The notes under the pieces: model-generated
Databases searched by the model: none
The model's input: only the letters and a program-made list of their open reading frames with translations
What the model was told of the DNA's origin: nothing
Part shown: one piece after another, positions 24,347 to 31,450 of the stretch
How the letters are laid out: each line of letters starts with the position of its first letter
Numbering within the stretch: position 1 is the stretch's first letter
Made by a program: the position numbers and the translations under genes
Assembly: GCA_964515115.1 (NCBI GenBank)
Contig: CAZESB010000009.1
Span: 1 to 31,472, forward strand
Source of the DNA: UBA1370 sp964515115
GTDB taxonomy: Bacteria > Patescibacteriota > Microgenomatia > UBA1400 > PJMF01
Reading direction: 5' to 3'
Length of the DNA: 31,472 nt

Positions 24347-24401
24347 ATATGAAAAATGCGCACGGACTTACTAGCAAAAAACAACCTCAACGCCAGCTTA
24401 G
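24347..24401. repeat. 55-bp contig-end duplication, left copy
   Basis: Identical to 24502-24556. It holds a second copy of the start codon and first residues of the cohesin-like gene. Same length as at the other gap, so it is an assembler overlap. Confidence 0.95.
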
Positions 24402-24501
24402 NNNNNNNNNNNNNNNNNNNNNNNNNNNNNNNNNNNNNNNNNNNNNNNNNNNNNNNNNNNNNNNNNNNNNNNNNNNNNNNNNNNNNNNNNNNNNNNNNNN
24501 N
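24402..24501. other. Scaffold gap (100 N)
   Basis: Exactly 100 unknown bases between two copies of one 55-bp sequence. The real sequence is most likely continuous, placing the cohesin-like gene 43 bp behind the dockerin enzyme. Confidence 0.99.
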
Positions 24502-24503
24502 AT

Positions 24504-25358
24504 ATGAAAAATGCGCACGGACTTACTAGCAAAAAACAACCTCAACGCCAGCTTAGCTTGGTGGAAAAATTACAAGATTATTGGTTTGACGTCACCGACA
24601 AACTGCGAGAGAACAAAAATAACCAAGTGATTAAAAGTGTGATCGCGTTTGCCCTCATGGTAATGCTGGCTGTCATGGCAGTGGCCGGAGCTAAGTACTT
24701 GCAAGATGGTAACACCGACCCAAGATCTCAAGCTAGTCTGAATAAAGTAGATGTGAGAGTGGCAGCCGCCGAGAGCAGCTTTAAACCCAATACAGAATTT
24801 TCCGTGCCGATTTATTTGCAGTCCAATGGCAGAGCGGTGACAGGTTTAGAACTGAAAATTGAACTAAGCAATCCGGCAGCCGCGGAAATAATCGAAGTAG
24901 TGACCAATGCCGACTGGGCGGTCACGGCTGTTTCTGATGTCCAGAGTCACTCGGCTAGGTTGGTTTTTGTTTCAGACTGCAACGACACCGGCTGCGCCAC
25001 TGCCAGCAACGCTTCCCTGATCGCTACTCTGAGAATCAGAGCAGCTGCTATCAGAAACACCAGTACCACCGAAATCAAACTTGATGGAACCAAAGCGGCC
25101 GTATTGGGAGAAAAAGATAACATGATCGGTGATTTGTATGGAGCTACTTACACTATCGCTTCAGCCAATCCGAATGAAGAAGCTAGCCCAACCCCTTCAG
25201 TCAGACCTCAGCCTGCTGTTTCACCTACACCCCCCGCGATCACGCCCAGACCGTCGATCACACCTCAGCCTACCCTCACACCTCGGCCCACAGAAAAACC
25301 AACCACTCAGGAAATTCCTGAAAAACCGGTTGAAACTGTGGAAGAAAAAGATTCTTGA
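24504..25358 (+). CDS. Membrane-anchored cohesin-like protein
   Basis: 284 aa. A cytosolic N-tail (1-44), one membrane helix (about 45-63), then an outside domain (about 82-215) with the cohesin pattern: VDVRVAAAESSFKPN, TEFSVPIYLQSNGRAVTGLEL, ARLVFVSDC, LIATLRIRA and a closing beta strand. Cohesins are nine-strand jelly rolls that bind dockerins tightly. The C-terminal 65 residues are P/T-rich with a charged end and no sorting signal. The neighbouring enzyme carries a canonical dockerin, so this protein likely displays that enzyme on the cell. An alternative is another beta-sandwich adhesin of similar fold. The promoter is probably shared with the enzyme gene. Confidence 0.75.
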   Translation: MKNAHGLTSKKQPQRQLSLVEKLQDYWFDVTDKLRENKNNQVIKSVIAFALMVMLAVMAVAGAKYLQDGNTDPRSQASLNKVDVRVAAAESSFKPNTEFSVPIYLQSNGRAVTGLELKIELSNPAAAEIIEVVTNADWAVTAVSDVQSHSARLVFVSDCNDTGCATASNASLIATLRIRAAAIRNTSTTEIKLDGTKAAVLGEKDNMIGDLYGATYTIASANPNEEASPTPSVRPQPAVSPTPPAITPRPSITPQPTLTPRPTEKPTTQEIPEKPVETVEEKDS

Positions 25359-25482
25359 GCCTCTGCTGTCGATATAACTTTTACCGCTTATTTTTACCCT
25401 TTTCTAACTCAAATACATCAAAAACCTTAAGGCTGGGAACTAAGATGTTCAGACAATATTAATTACTGTCCAAGGAGGTCAA

Positions 25483-25695
25483 ATGGCAAGAAAAAATAGC
25501 AAAAGGGGTCTGGCCTCAGCAAATCAAAAAACCAGGCAAAGAGTAGCCAGAGCCGGCGGAATGGCGCAGCATTCAAAGCGTGGCTTGGAGGCAGCCGACG
25601 AAGCGACGAGAAAACGGGTAGCCAGAGCCGGTGGCCGAGCTAGTAGGGGTGGCGGCAGGACCCGTGGCCGGCGATCAAATCTTCCATCAGCTTAA
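25483..25695 (+). CDS. KGG-repeat stress protein (Con-10/GsiB type)
   Basis: 70 aa with two tandem repeats of the form KRGLASANQKTRQRVARAGG and KRGLEAADEATRKRVARAGG, the pattern of the KGG/GsiB stress-induced family, followed by a G/R-rich tail. Such proteins are small, hydrophilic, disordered and made under desiccation or general stress. A strong AAGGAGG lies 5 nt before the ATG. The last 56 bp overlap the 3' end of the convergent gene at 25640. Confidence 0.82.
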   Translation: MARKNSKRGLASANQKTRQRVARAGGMAQHSKRGLEAADEATRKRVARAGGRASRGGGRTRGRRSNLPSA

Positions 25696-26104
25696 TGGCT
25701 CTCGGAAGTACCAGCTCGAGGAGGTGCTGATCATTTTTGGGCACATAGAGTTCAACTTCAAAAGTGCCAACCGGGTTATCTATCCAATTCCACTTGGTGA
25801 CACCTCTGAATTTAGCGCGCTCTGAGCCAGCCTCAACTTTAGCGTGTACCAGTGAATCCAGGATAATATGTTCAAAAAGATGAGCTAACTCTGTGTCTTT
25901 GACTTCTTCTTTGAAAGGCAAATTATGATCATTAAAGCATTTGGTATGCAGGACCGAATGGCAGTTAGTTTCTAAAAAGGTCAAGGTATGAGGAAAAGCC
26001 AGGGTGGTGGCAAATTTCTCCGGCACCACTACGTCCATCAATACCTTTTTAGGGCTAGATTTTATATCAACAACAAAATCGCGAGTATGATACTGGGCAG
26101 TCAT
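25640..26104 (-). CDS. Stand-alone cyanophycin-synthetase N-domain-like protein (HxxEH)
   Basis: 154 aa, cytosolic. TELAHLFEHIILDSL carries H75-x-x-E78-H79. With the following RGVTKWNW, GTFEVELYVPKND and LPRAIKLMEDLI this resembles the N-terminal domain of cyanophycin synthetase, in which an HxxEH zinc site has been reported to cut cyanophycin into primers. Here the ATP-grasp and Mur-ligase domains are absent; the gene ends right after the N-domain length. It could be a small metallopeptidase acting on an unusual peptide or isopeptide. M16 peptidases share HxxEH but are far larger. It overlaps the KGG gene by 56 bp tail to tail. Confidence 0.6.
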   Translation of the reverse strand: MTAQYHTRDFVVDIKSSPKKVLMDVVVPEKFATTLAFPHTLTFLETNCHSVLHTKCFNDHNLPFKEEVKDTELAHLFEHIILDSLVHAKVEAGSERAKFRGVTKWNWIDNPVGTFEVELYVPKNDQHLLELVLPRAIKLMEDLIAGHGSCRHPY

Positions 26105-26231
26105 AGTTTCTCACGTTATTATTACCAAATTAACGCAAGAAACATATAATCGCAAACTTGAGGAGTTTTGCAAGGGGTATTTTCTAAAAGATATCGATTT
26201 ATGTTAGAACGAAATACAGTAGCTGATTTTG

Positions 26232-26507
26232 CTACCGATTGCTCAAGTTTTGTTCCATATCGTCAATTGCTTCCTGACCAGCTGGATCAACCCCTGGCAG
26301 AGCTCTGATAATTGCAAGTAAAAATCCTGGAACACAACCGGGTCTTTGATCTCTATTTTCTTGTTGAGTTGGGATAATTACTGCTCTAATAGCCCCTGTT
26401 TTAGTGTTCGCGATTGTACATTCAATACCCTCTTGTCTCCTTGTCATTCCAGTCATTATTTCGTCTTTATTTAAAGGTACTATCGGCTCTGTTTCTTTCC
26501 GTCGCAT
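26232..26507 (-). CDS. Small hypothetical protein, 91 aa
   Basis: Starts at ATG 26507, set by AAAGGAGG 6 nt upstream; the frame is open further, but without a start signal. MRRKETEPIVPLNKDEIMTG start, a middle EGIECTIANTKTGAIRAVIIPTQ that looks like two strands, and an acidic end with PGVDPAGQEAIDDMEQN. Soluble, no family recognised. A short GTAGC/GCTAC hairpin lies at the 3' end. The strong ribosome binding site suggests a real, well-translated gene. Confidence 0.65.
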   Translation of the reverse strand: MRRKETEPIVPLNKDEIMTGMTRRQEGIECTIANTKTGAIRAVIIPTQQENRDQRPGCVPGFLLAIIRALPGVDPAGQEAIDDMEQNLSNR

Positions 26508-26646
26508 GAAGACCTCCTTTGTTATTGAATGACATATTTTAGCACTATGAGTGCAGAGCGGCAAGCGCTTGGCTGCATATCTCAGAGCGTTGAGGACATA
26601 AATGTGTGTAAACCTGTTGGTTAAATACAACCCGGTAAAAGTTCAG

Positions 26647-26970
26647 CTATCTATTTAGGTTTTTGGCCGGAGACTGAAGCGTACTAGCTGCAACAGCACC
26701 TGTTTGGTTTCCATACAATTGTTGAACCTGAACAATAAGGCCATTTTTTCTGGAATCGGAAATGTTCAGCTCCATTATTTTTTGAATCACTTCATCGAGG
26801 CTCAAACCCTGCATTCCGTAAGCGGGAAGCTCTTCGAAAAGAAAAAGATGAACTTCTCGTTGTTCAGCAATGTTTTTCGGCTTCAAACGCACTAGTACGT
26901 TGGCAAGTAGCTGAAAATAGCGAGGTAGCTCCGGTTTTAGCACCACTCGCTCTTTTTCAATTCTCGGCAT
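26647..26970 (-). CDS. Small hypothetical protein, 107 aa
   Basis: AGGAGT lies 7 nt before the ATG. The protein is soluble, basic and helical (FQLLANVLVRLKPKNIAEQREVHLFLFEEL; LDEVIQKIMELNISDS). It has no family that I recognise. It lies 140 bp upstream of the 91-aa gene in the same direction; both are small, soluble and start with a Shine-Dalgarno, unlike many neighbours. Confidence 0.65.
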   Translation of the reverse strand: MPRIEKERVVLKPELPRYFQLLANVLVRLKPKNIAEQREVHLFLFEELPAYGMQGLSLDEVIQKIMELNISDSRKNGLIVQVQQLYGNQTGAVAASTLQSPAKNLNR

Positions 26971-27074
26971 TATTCACTCCTATTTGCTGTTACCAACAAA
27001 AAGTCTAGCATAGTGTAAAATTCTTAGCCAAAATGCGGGTGTTAAAGTGGTGGACAGGAAGGAAAATATGAAAT

Positions 27075-27320
27075 TTAGATTCCTTGCTTTGTTAAGTGTT
27101 CACAAACTTCATATTGATTTAATTTCCCAGACAAAACATGATTAATTGTATGCTGGCCAGCAGAAATCTTAACTGTAGTAACATTTTTAGATGGATCATA
27201 TCTAACATCTATAACAGTAAAAACCTCGCCCGCATCAACCACAACTCTTCCCCCTACTTTATTCTCTAATTCTCTATCTAAACTCACTTCCACCCTTTCT
27301 AGAGGCAGTAATACATACAT
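27075..27320 (-). CDS. Small hypothetical protein, 81 aa
   Basis: Beta-rich soluble protein (VVDAGEVFTVIDVRYDPSKNVTTVKIS) that looks like a small barrel. No family recognised. There is no Shine-Dalgarno. A 16-bp palindrome abuts the start codon and shares its core with the operator of the TrpR-like gene, so that regulator may control this gene. Confidence 0.6.
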   Translation of the reverse strand: MYVLLPLERVEVSLDRELENKVGGRVVVDAGEVFTVIDVRYDPSKNVTTVKISAGQHTINHVLSGKLNQYEVCEHLTKQGI

Positions 27321-27336
27321 GTCTAATTATCTAGAC
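27321..27336. promoter_or_regulatory. Palindrome at the start of the 81-aa gene
   Basis: GTCTA-ATTATC-TAGAC, directly upstream of ATG 27320 (minus strand). It shares CTAAT-N3-CTAG with the TrpR-like operator at 2210-2229. A TATTAT box (minus strand) lies just beyond it. Confidence 0.5.
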
Positions 27337-27412
27337 TATAATACATTCAAAGTGAATAAAACTAGTGGAATTGGTGATTTACCATTGACGGTATCTGTAG
27401 CTCCTAACTACC

Positions 27413-27449
27413 TGGCCCTGGAAAGGCCAAAAAAACCAGTGTAAACTGG
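27413..27449 (+). other. Two short hairpins in the leader of the VOC gene
   Basis: TGGCC/GGCCA (7-nt loop) is followed by seven A and then CCAGT-GTAA-ACTGG, a 5-bp stem with a GNRA tetraloop. No T-run follows on the plus strand. They may fold in the 5' leader of the gene at 27487. Confidence 0.35.
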
Positions 27450-27486
27450 CCCAGCATATCAAGAATTCATCGCAAGAAAGGAATCA

Positions 27487-27924
27487 ATGGCACGAGTCAG
27501 TACTTATCTCAACTTCCCCGGTAACACCGAGGAGGCTTTCAATTTTTATAAATCTGTCTTTGGCACGGAGTTCGTAGGAGATATTGGTCGGATGGGAGAA
27601 GTTCCACCTCAGCCTGGGCAAACTCCCCTCAGCGAGACCGACAAAAACCTGGTGATGCACGTAGCGCTACCGATTCTTGGTGACCACTTGCTGATGGGTA
27701 CTGATGCAACTGAGTCGCTCGGCTTTAAGGTATCTTTTGGCAATAACATCTACATCAATCTGGAACCAGACACTCGCTCCGAGTTGGATCGTCTGTTTAA
27801 GCTGCTCTCGGATGGGGGCAAGGTAGAAATGGAGCCACAAGAGATGTTCTGGGGTGATTATTATGCTTCCTGCACAGACAAGTTTGGGGTGAAGTGGATG
27901 TTTAATACGCCAAGTAAGGAGTAA
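27487..27924 (+). CDS. PhnB-like VOC (glyoxalase-fold) protein
   Basis: 145 aa. The N-terminal YLNFPGNTEEAFNFYKSVFG is the PhnB signature; two beta-alpha-beta-beta-beta modules follow, ending DYYASCTDKFGVKWMFN. PhnB-type proteins of the VOC superfamily have no settled reaction and often lack some metal ligands. AAAGGAA sits 4 nt before the ATG. It is convergent with the PIN toxin gene, with 31 bp between stops. Its GC content is higher than that of the toxin-antitoxin pair. Confidence 0.9.
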   Translation: MARVSTYLNFPGNTEEAFNFYKSVFGTEFVGDIGRMGEVPPQPGQTPLSETDKNLVMHVALPILGDHLLMGTDATESLGFKVSFGNNIYINLEPDTRSELDRLFKLLSDGGKVEMEPQEMFWGDYYASCTDKFGVKWMFNTPSKE

Positions 27925-27955
27925 GGGCGTTGAGTTAATTCTTTTAAGCAGCTAT

Positions 27956-28390
27956 CTATTTTTCCAATACTTGTTTGATAAAATCAGCAGGAGAAAGAAT
28001 TGGTATATTCTTATAACTTTTTAAATCAAGTAAGTGTGAATCGCCAGAAACTATATATTCAGCCTGACCTTCAATAGCACAAGCTAAAAATTTAGTATCG
28101 TCATGATCTGATTCAAGCTGTGGAATTTCAATGCTTGAGTCAACAATGACACTTATCGCACGCAGGGTTTTTATAAATTTGACTCGCTCATCTTGACTCA
28201 TTCGTGTACGTTTAATTAATTTTGGTCGAGAAAGAACCGCTTCCACTTCTGCAAGAATATCTGGTGACGTAAACAGCAAAATGACTTGCTGCTCGGCTGC
28301 TTCAAAGATGCGGTGAGGAATAGAGTTTTTTCTTAAAAGTGAACTGATGAGTATATTAGTATCAAGTACAACTTTGATTCTTTTCATCAA
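27956..28390 (-). CDS. PIN-domain toxin (COG1569 type)
   Basis: 144 aa. VVLDTNILISSLL carries the first catalytic Asp (D10), ILAEVEAVL a conserved Glu, DHDDTKFLACAIEG further acidic residues, and IVSGDSHLLDL the last Asp. This is the order of the putative toxin PIN family related to VapC, which cut RNA with Mg2+. It starts 3 bp after the antitoxin stop. ATG 28387 is an alternative start. Confidence 0.92.
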   Translation of the reverse strand: MMKRIKVVLDTNILISSLLRKNSIPHRIFEAAEQQVILLFTSPDILAEVEAVLSRPKLIKRTRMSQDERVKFIKTLRAISVIVDSSIEIPQLESDHDDTKFLACAIEGQAEYIVSGDSHLLDLKSYKNIPILSPADFIKQVLEK

Positions 28391-28393
28391 AAA

Positions 28394-28696
28394 TTATTTT
28401 TCAGTACGAACTTCCTCAAGAGAAGCATTTATTTCGTTTTGGAGCTGTTCTTGCTGGTCATCGGGAACTCGATTTTGAATATCTCTAAAAAAGGAGAAGC
28501 GCTTTTGCCACTCATTTTTTGTAAATCGATTGGTGGGATCTATCAACATTTCATATTCCTCCGGACTTAGAATTACCGCTGCCGGACGATTATACTTGGT
28601 AATCAACACTTTTTCATTGTTATACATCACGCTACCTAAAATATCAGCGAGATTAGTACGAAGATCATCGGTGGAAACTTGTTTCTTAAGATTCAT
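28394..28696 (-). CDS. Phd/YefM-type antitoxin
   Basis: 100 aa. The N-terminal half (VSTDDLRTNLADILGSV, VLITKYNRPAAVILSPEEYEML) is the Phd/YefM DNA-binding fold; the C-terminal charged helix would wrap the toxin. It neutralises the PIN toxin encoded 3 bp downstream and likely represses the operon with it. The promoter is near consensus and only 6 nt from the ATG; its spacer holds an inverted repeat. No Shine-Dalgarno, so translation should be leaderless. Confidence 0.92.
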   Translation of the reverse strand: MNLKKQVSTDDLRTNLADILGSVMYNNEKVLITKYNRPAAVILSPEEYEMLIDPTNRFTKNEWQKRFSFFRDIQNRVPDDQQEQLQNEINASLEEVRTEK

Positions 28697-28702
28697 ATAT
28701 TG

Positions 28703-28731
28703 ATAATATTACAAATCTGTACATTTGTCAA
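28703..28731 (-). promoter_or_regulatory. Toxin-antitoxin promoter with operator
   Basis: Minus-strand TTGACA (28726-28731), 17-bp spacer, TATTAT (28703-28708), 6 nt before the start codon. An inverted repeat ACAAAT-N6-ATTTGT (28711-28728) fills the spacer and would let the bound antitoxin shut the promoter. Confidence 0.8.
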
Positions 28732-28733
28732 AT

Positions 28734-28892
28734 TCATTGTTCTGCAAAACGACTGACAAATTTTTCATTTGGTAAACTTGCGAGTTCCAAATCATCTACA
28801 AATGGCATTCCTTCAAGTGGCATGAGGTAACTTTCTGTTGTTTTTGGTGATTTTTTTAACGTTAGTTGATGCGCCTCGCGATTTGAAGTTGT
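28734..28892 (-). pseudogene. Possible 3' remnant of a minus-strand gene
   Basis: An open frame of about 53 codons ends at TGA 28734-28736. It reads protein-like (SPKTTESYLMPLEGMPFVDD, then NEKFVSRFAEQ). The only ATG codons are internal (28823 would give 29 aa), with no ribosome binding site. It may be the tail of a lost gene lying between the toxin-antitoxin operon and the gene at 28904. No homologue recognised. Confidence 0.3.
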
Positions 28893-28903
28893 AAAATATC
28901 AAT

Positions 28904-29500
28904 ATGACCGATCCGGAAAAAACTCGACAAGCGCAAACGGCTGAGGTAGTCAAACAATTAGAGGCCGTTGTTCCCATCGCCAATCAACTCAGATCTTTGA
29001 TTCCTGTTTTCCAAAGCCAGTATAACATGCTGATTAAGCAAGGCTACATTCCTAAAGCTTTCAGGTTGATGAAAATGGATGCTCGATTGGGATTTATGAA
29101 AGGCAAACCACCTGCGCCCTTGCTGAGCAGGAATAATAATTCTGAGCATTTTGGTATGATGATTAATTTTCCCGGATTTATGACTTTATTTGTATTTCCC
29201 TGTACTGAAGTTGCCGGCTCCGAAGAAAAAGCAACAAATTCACCAGCAACGCATTTGACCATTGAAGCTGGATTGGATACTGAGGATTATTTTGCTGTCA
29301 CTAGCAAATTTGACCTAGAATCAGTCGAAAAACTGCTAGATTCAATTATTGGAAAAGAAATTGCGCCCTTAGTGGCTGCTGAGGAAGAAAGAAGAGCGGC
29401 AGTGAGGCGTAATGCTGCCAATAAAATCAAGGATAGAGATCGCCGGCGTCGGGGGAAATTTGGGCAACAATTCCGAGAATTGTTCAATAGAAAACTGTAA
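28904..29500 (+). CDS. Hypothetical protein, 198 aa
   Basis: Soluble. A helical N-terminus (QTAEVVKQLEAVVPIANQLRSL) leads into a central part with beta character (HFGMMINFPGFMTLFVFPC, THLTIEAGLDTEDYFAV). The C-terminus is long, helical and very basic (EEERRAAVRRNAANKIKDRD, RRRRGKFGQQFRELF), which suggests nucleic-acid or membrane-surface contact. No family recognised. TAAAAT lies 6 nt before the ATG with no Shine-Dalgarno, so the mRNA is probably leaderless. Confidence 0.7.
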   Translation: MTDPEKTRQAQTAEVVKQLEAVVPIANQLRSLIPVFQSQYNMLIKQGYIPKAFRLMKMDARLGFMKGKPPAPLLSRNNNSEHFGMMINFPGFMTLFVFPCTEVAGSEEKATNSPATHLTIEAGLDTEDYFAVTSKFDLESVEKLLDSIIGKEIAPLVAAEEERRAAVRRNAANKIKDRDRRRRGKFGQQFRELFNRKL

Positions 29501-29519
29501 AAATCACCAAACTACTTCC

Positions 29520-29650
29520 CTACTCATACCTCAAAGCATTCAGGGCCGAAATGTGCGTGGCCCGTTTGGCTGGATAAAATCCGGTAAGAACACCCACCAG
29601 AAAAAACACCCGACGGGACAAGGAACGCGCTATTTGGGTAAATCTGACAC
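29520..29650 (-). pseudogene. C-terminal remnant of a MacB/FtsX-type ABC permease
   Basis: A minus-strand frame ending at TAG 29520-29522 reads VFFLVGVLTGFYPAKRATH, then ISALNALRYE-stop. The GxxPAxRA ... ALRYE ending is the C-terminal signature of MacB-like ABC transporter permeases. No start, no periplasmic domain and no ATPase gene are present, so only the last membrane helix and tail survive. It is the only clear content of the gap between 29501 and 29778. Confidence 0.7.
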
Positions 29651-29778
29651 GCACGCAGCCTTTCACCTTAAAGCTAACAAAACTTCACACTGTATTTAAT
29701 ACTAGCAAACATCAGGCTGCAGACAAAGATGGGAAAATTTAAATAATTATCTGAATACGAGCTAAACTCAAAAGTAAT

Positions 29779-31380
29779 TTAGAAAACCTCCTGAACTGGT
29801 TCTTCCTCCTGGCCTCGCCTCTCAACCGTCATTGAGCCAAAAGTCGTTTTCTCAACAACAACAGAAAACCGCGCCTGTTTTTCGGTAAATTCTTTGACCA
29901 ACCAAACCGGAATTCCTTGTGTTGGCTCATAAAGTGCGAAATGCACTTGAGCTGGCTTACTAGCCATTTCCAGCAAATCACCACCATAAATGCCCGCTTG
30001 ATCTGGGCCGAAAAAGGCTGGTGTATAGCCATATTTTTCTTGACCGTACCAATGATAAAGATAAGCCCAAGTAGTGTTGTAATTGTACGGTGAAACCAGA
30101 GAAGAAATAGTGAACGGCTGCCCTGCTGCCTGGATATAGGTAGAGTCGATCAGCTGCAGTTTTTCTTTCATGGTGGTGCCGGTCTGGATAGCCACCGGAT
30201 GCTGGCCGGTTTGGTTGGAAAATCGTAACTGCTCAATATTAGTAAGCAAAAACAGGGCCATCAGAGCTAAAACTAGTACAGCACTCAGCCGCTGCTTCCC
30301 CTGAATTTGCTTAAGCATACCGGCGGAAAAAACAGTCAACAATGGTGCCAAACCAATAAAAATATGATATGAACCGCGAGCCTGCCAAGAAATAAGGAAA
30401 AGCGGCGATAGCAGCACTAGTGAGAAAAATAATCTTGTTTGCCGGGGTAGCTTTTTATAGACAAACCAAAGGGTGAAGATGAAGATTACGACCGATAATA
30501 TTGGTTTGGTGGGAAAATAGGTGTAACCGATAATGTCGAGATAATTACTAACAATAGCAATTACTTCTTCAGAGGCACTCGACATGGTGCTGTTGAGTTG
30601 GTCAAATACTGCCAGCGGGTGGAAAATCCCTCGCACCAGCAACATTACTTGCGTGAGCATCATGCTGGCTGTGGTCAGGATATAGACCAGTGCTGCCGCG
30701 AAAAGCTGCTGAGTCCGAAAAACCGGCGTTTGGCCGAGGTGTCGCGCTAACAACCAAGCCATCGCCACCACTCCAAACAAATAAAGGGTATAAATAACTG
30801 CTTGGTTGGAAAGCCCAAGAAACAGCACCAGCAACCAAAGTTCGGCTGGTTGCTTGAGCCAAAAAACACGATAGAGAAAGTAATAAAACGCCGGAATAGT
30901 AATGAGCGCCAACATCGGGTTGGATAGCCAAGTTCCCATTTGGGCTGCGTCCACGGAAAAAGTGAAGAAAAGAAGTGTTAGTAAAAACGCGCGCCGAGAG
31001 CGGAAAAGTTGCCAAGACAATTCACCAAGAGGCAAGAGCGCCAACATACTCAGTATACCCAAAATTCCAGATACCACTTGCGGATTGCCATTACCCAAAG
31101 CATAGAGCGGCGCAATCACGTAGTAGTACAGCACGCCGTGATAAACAGTATCACTGGTACCGCTAGCAGACGGCCCCTGGATTTTAATATCTTTCTCCTC
31201 AATCATCTGGTGGACAATAATCGCGTCCCGAGCCTGATCGTACCAAAACAAAACATTATTGTTACTGATCAGCCAGAATCGAAAGAGGCTGCCGGCGAGG
31301 AAAAATAAGAGATAAATCAGGATTCGCTGTTTGAAAGTTTTGAAATTTTTGAAATTTTGCGGGGAATTTTTTGCTGCCAT
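29779..31380 (-). CDS. GT39/ArnT-like membrane glycosyltransferase
   Basis: 533 aa from ATG 31380; the frame is open to 31440, but ATG 31380 (MAAKNSPQ) puts the first helix at the usual distance and follows a TACATT box by 7 nt. About eleven membrane helices. After the first helix comes NNNVLFWYDQARDAIIVHQM, where the acidic residue of the first outer loop is the catalytic base region of GT-C enzymes using polyprenyl-phosphate sugars. The C-terminal outer domain has PYNYNTTWAYLYHWYGQEKYG. It likely moves a sugar from a lipid carrier to a surface glycan or protein. It resembles in class, not in sequence, the DUF2079 protein at the other end. Confidence 0.85.
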   Translation of the reverse strand: MAAKNSPQNFKNFKTFKQRILIYLLFFLAGSLFRFWLISNNNVLFWYDQARDAIIVHQMIEEKDIKIQGPSASGTSDTVYHGVLYYYVIAPLYALGNGNPQVVSGILGILSMLALLPLGELSWQLFRSRRAFLLTLLFFTFSVDAAQMGTWLSNPMLALITIPAFYYFLYRVFWLKQPAELWLLVLFLGLSNQAVIYTLYLFGVVAMAWLLARHLGQTPVFRTQQLFAAALVYILTTASMMLTQVMLLVRGIFHPLAVFDQLNSTMSSASEEVIAIVSNYLDIIGYTYFPTKPILSVVIFIFTLWFVYKKLPRQTRLFFSLVLLSPLFLISWQARGSYHIFIGLAPLLTVFSAGMLKQIQGKQRLSAVLVLALMALFLLTNIEQLRFSNQTGQHPVAIQTGTTMKEKLQLIDSTYIQAAGQPFTISSLVSPYNYNTTWAYLYHWYGQEKYGYTPAFFGPDQAGIYGGDLLEMASKPAQVHFALYEPTQGIPVWLVKEFTEKQARFSVVVEKTTFGSMTVERRGQEEEPVQEVF

Positions 31381-31450
31381 GAGTTTTAATGTAGCACAGG
31401 AGCGAGCTGAATGGGATAGATCACTGTCAGCAATGCTCATTTCATTCGGG

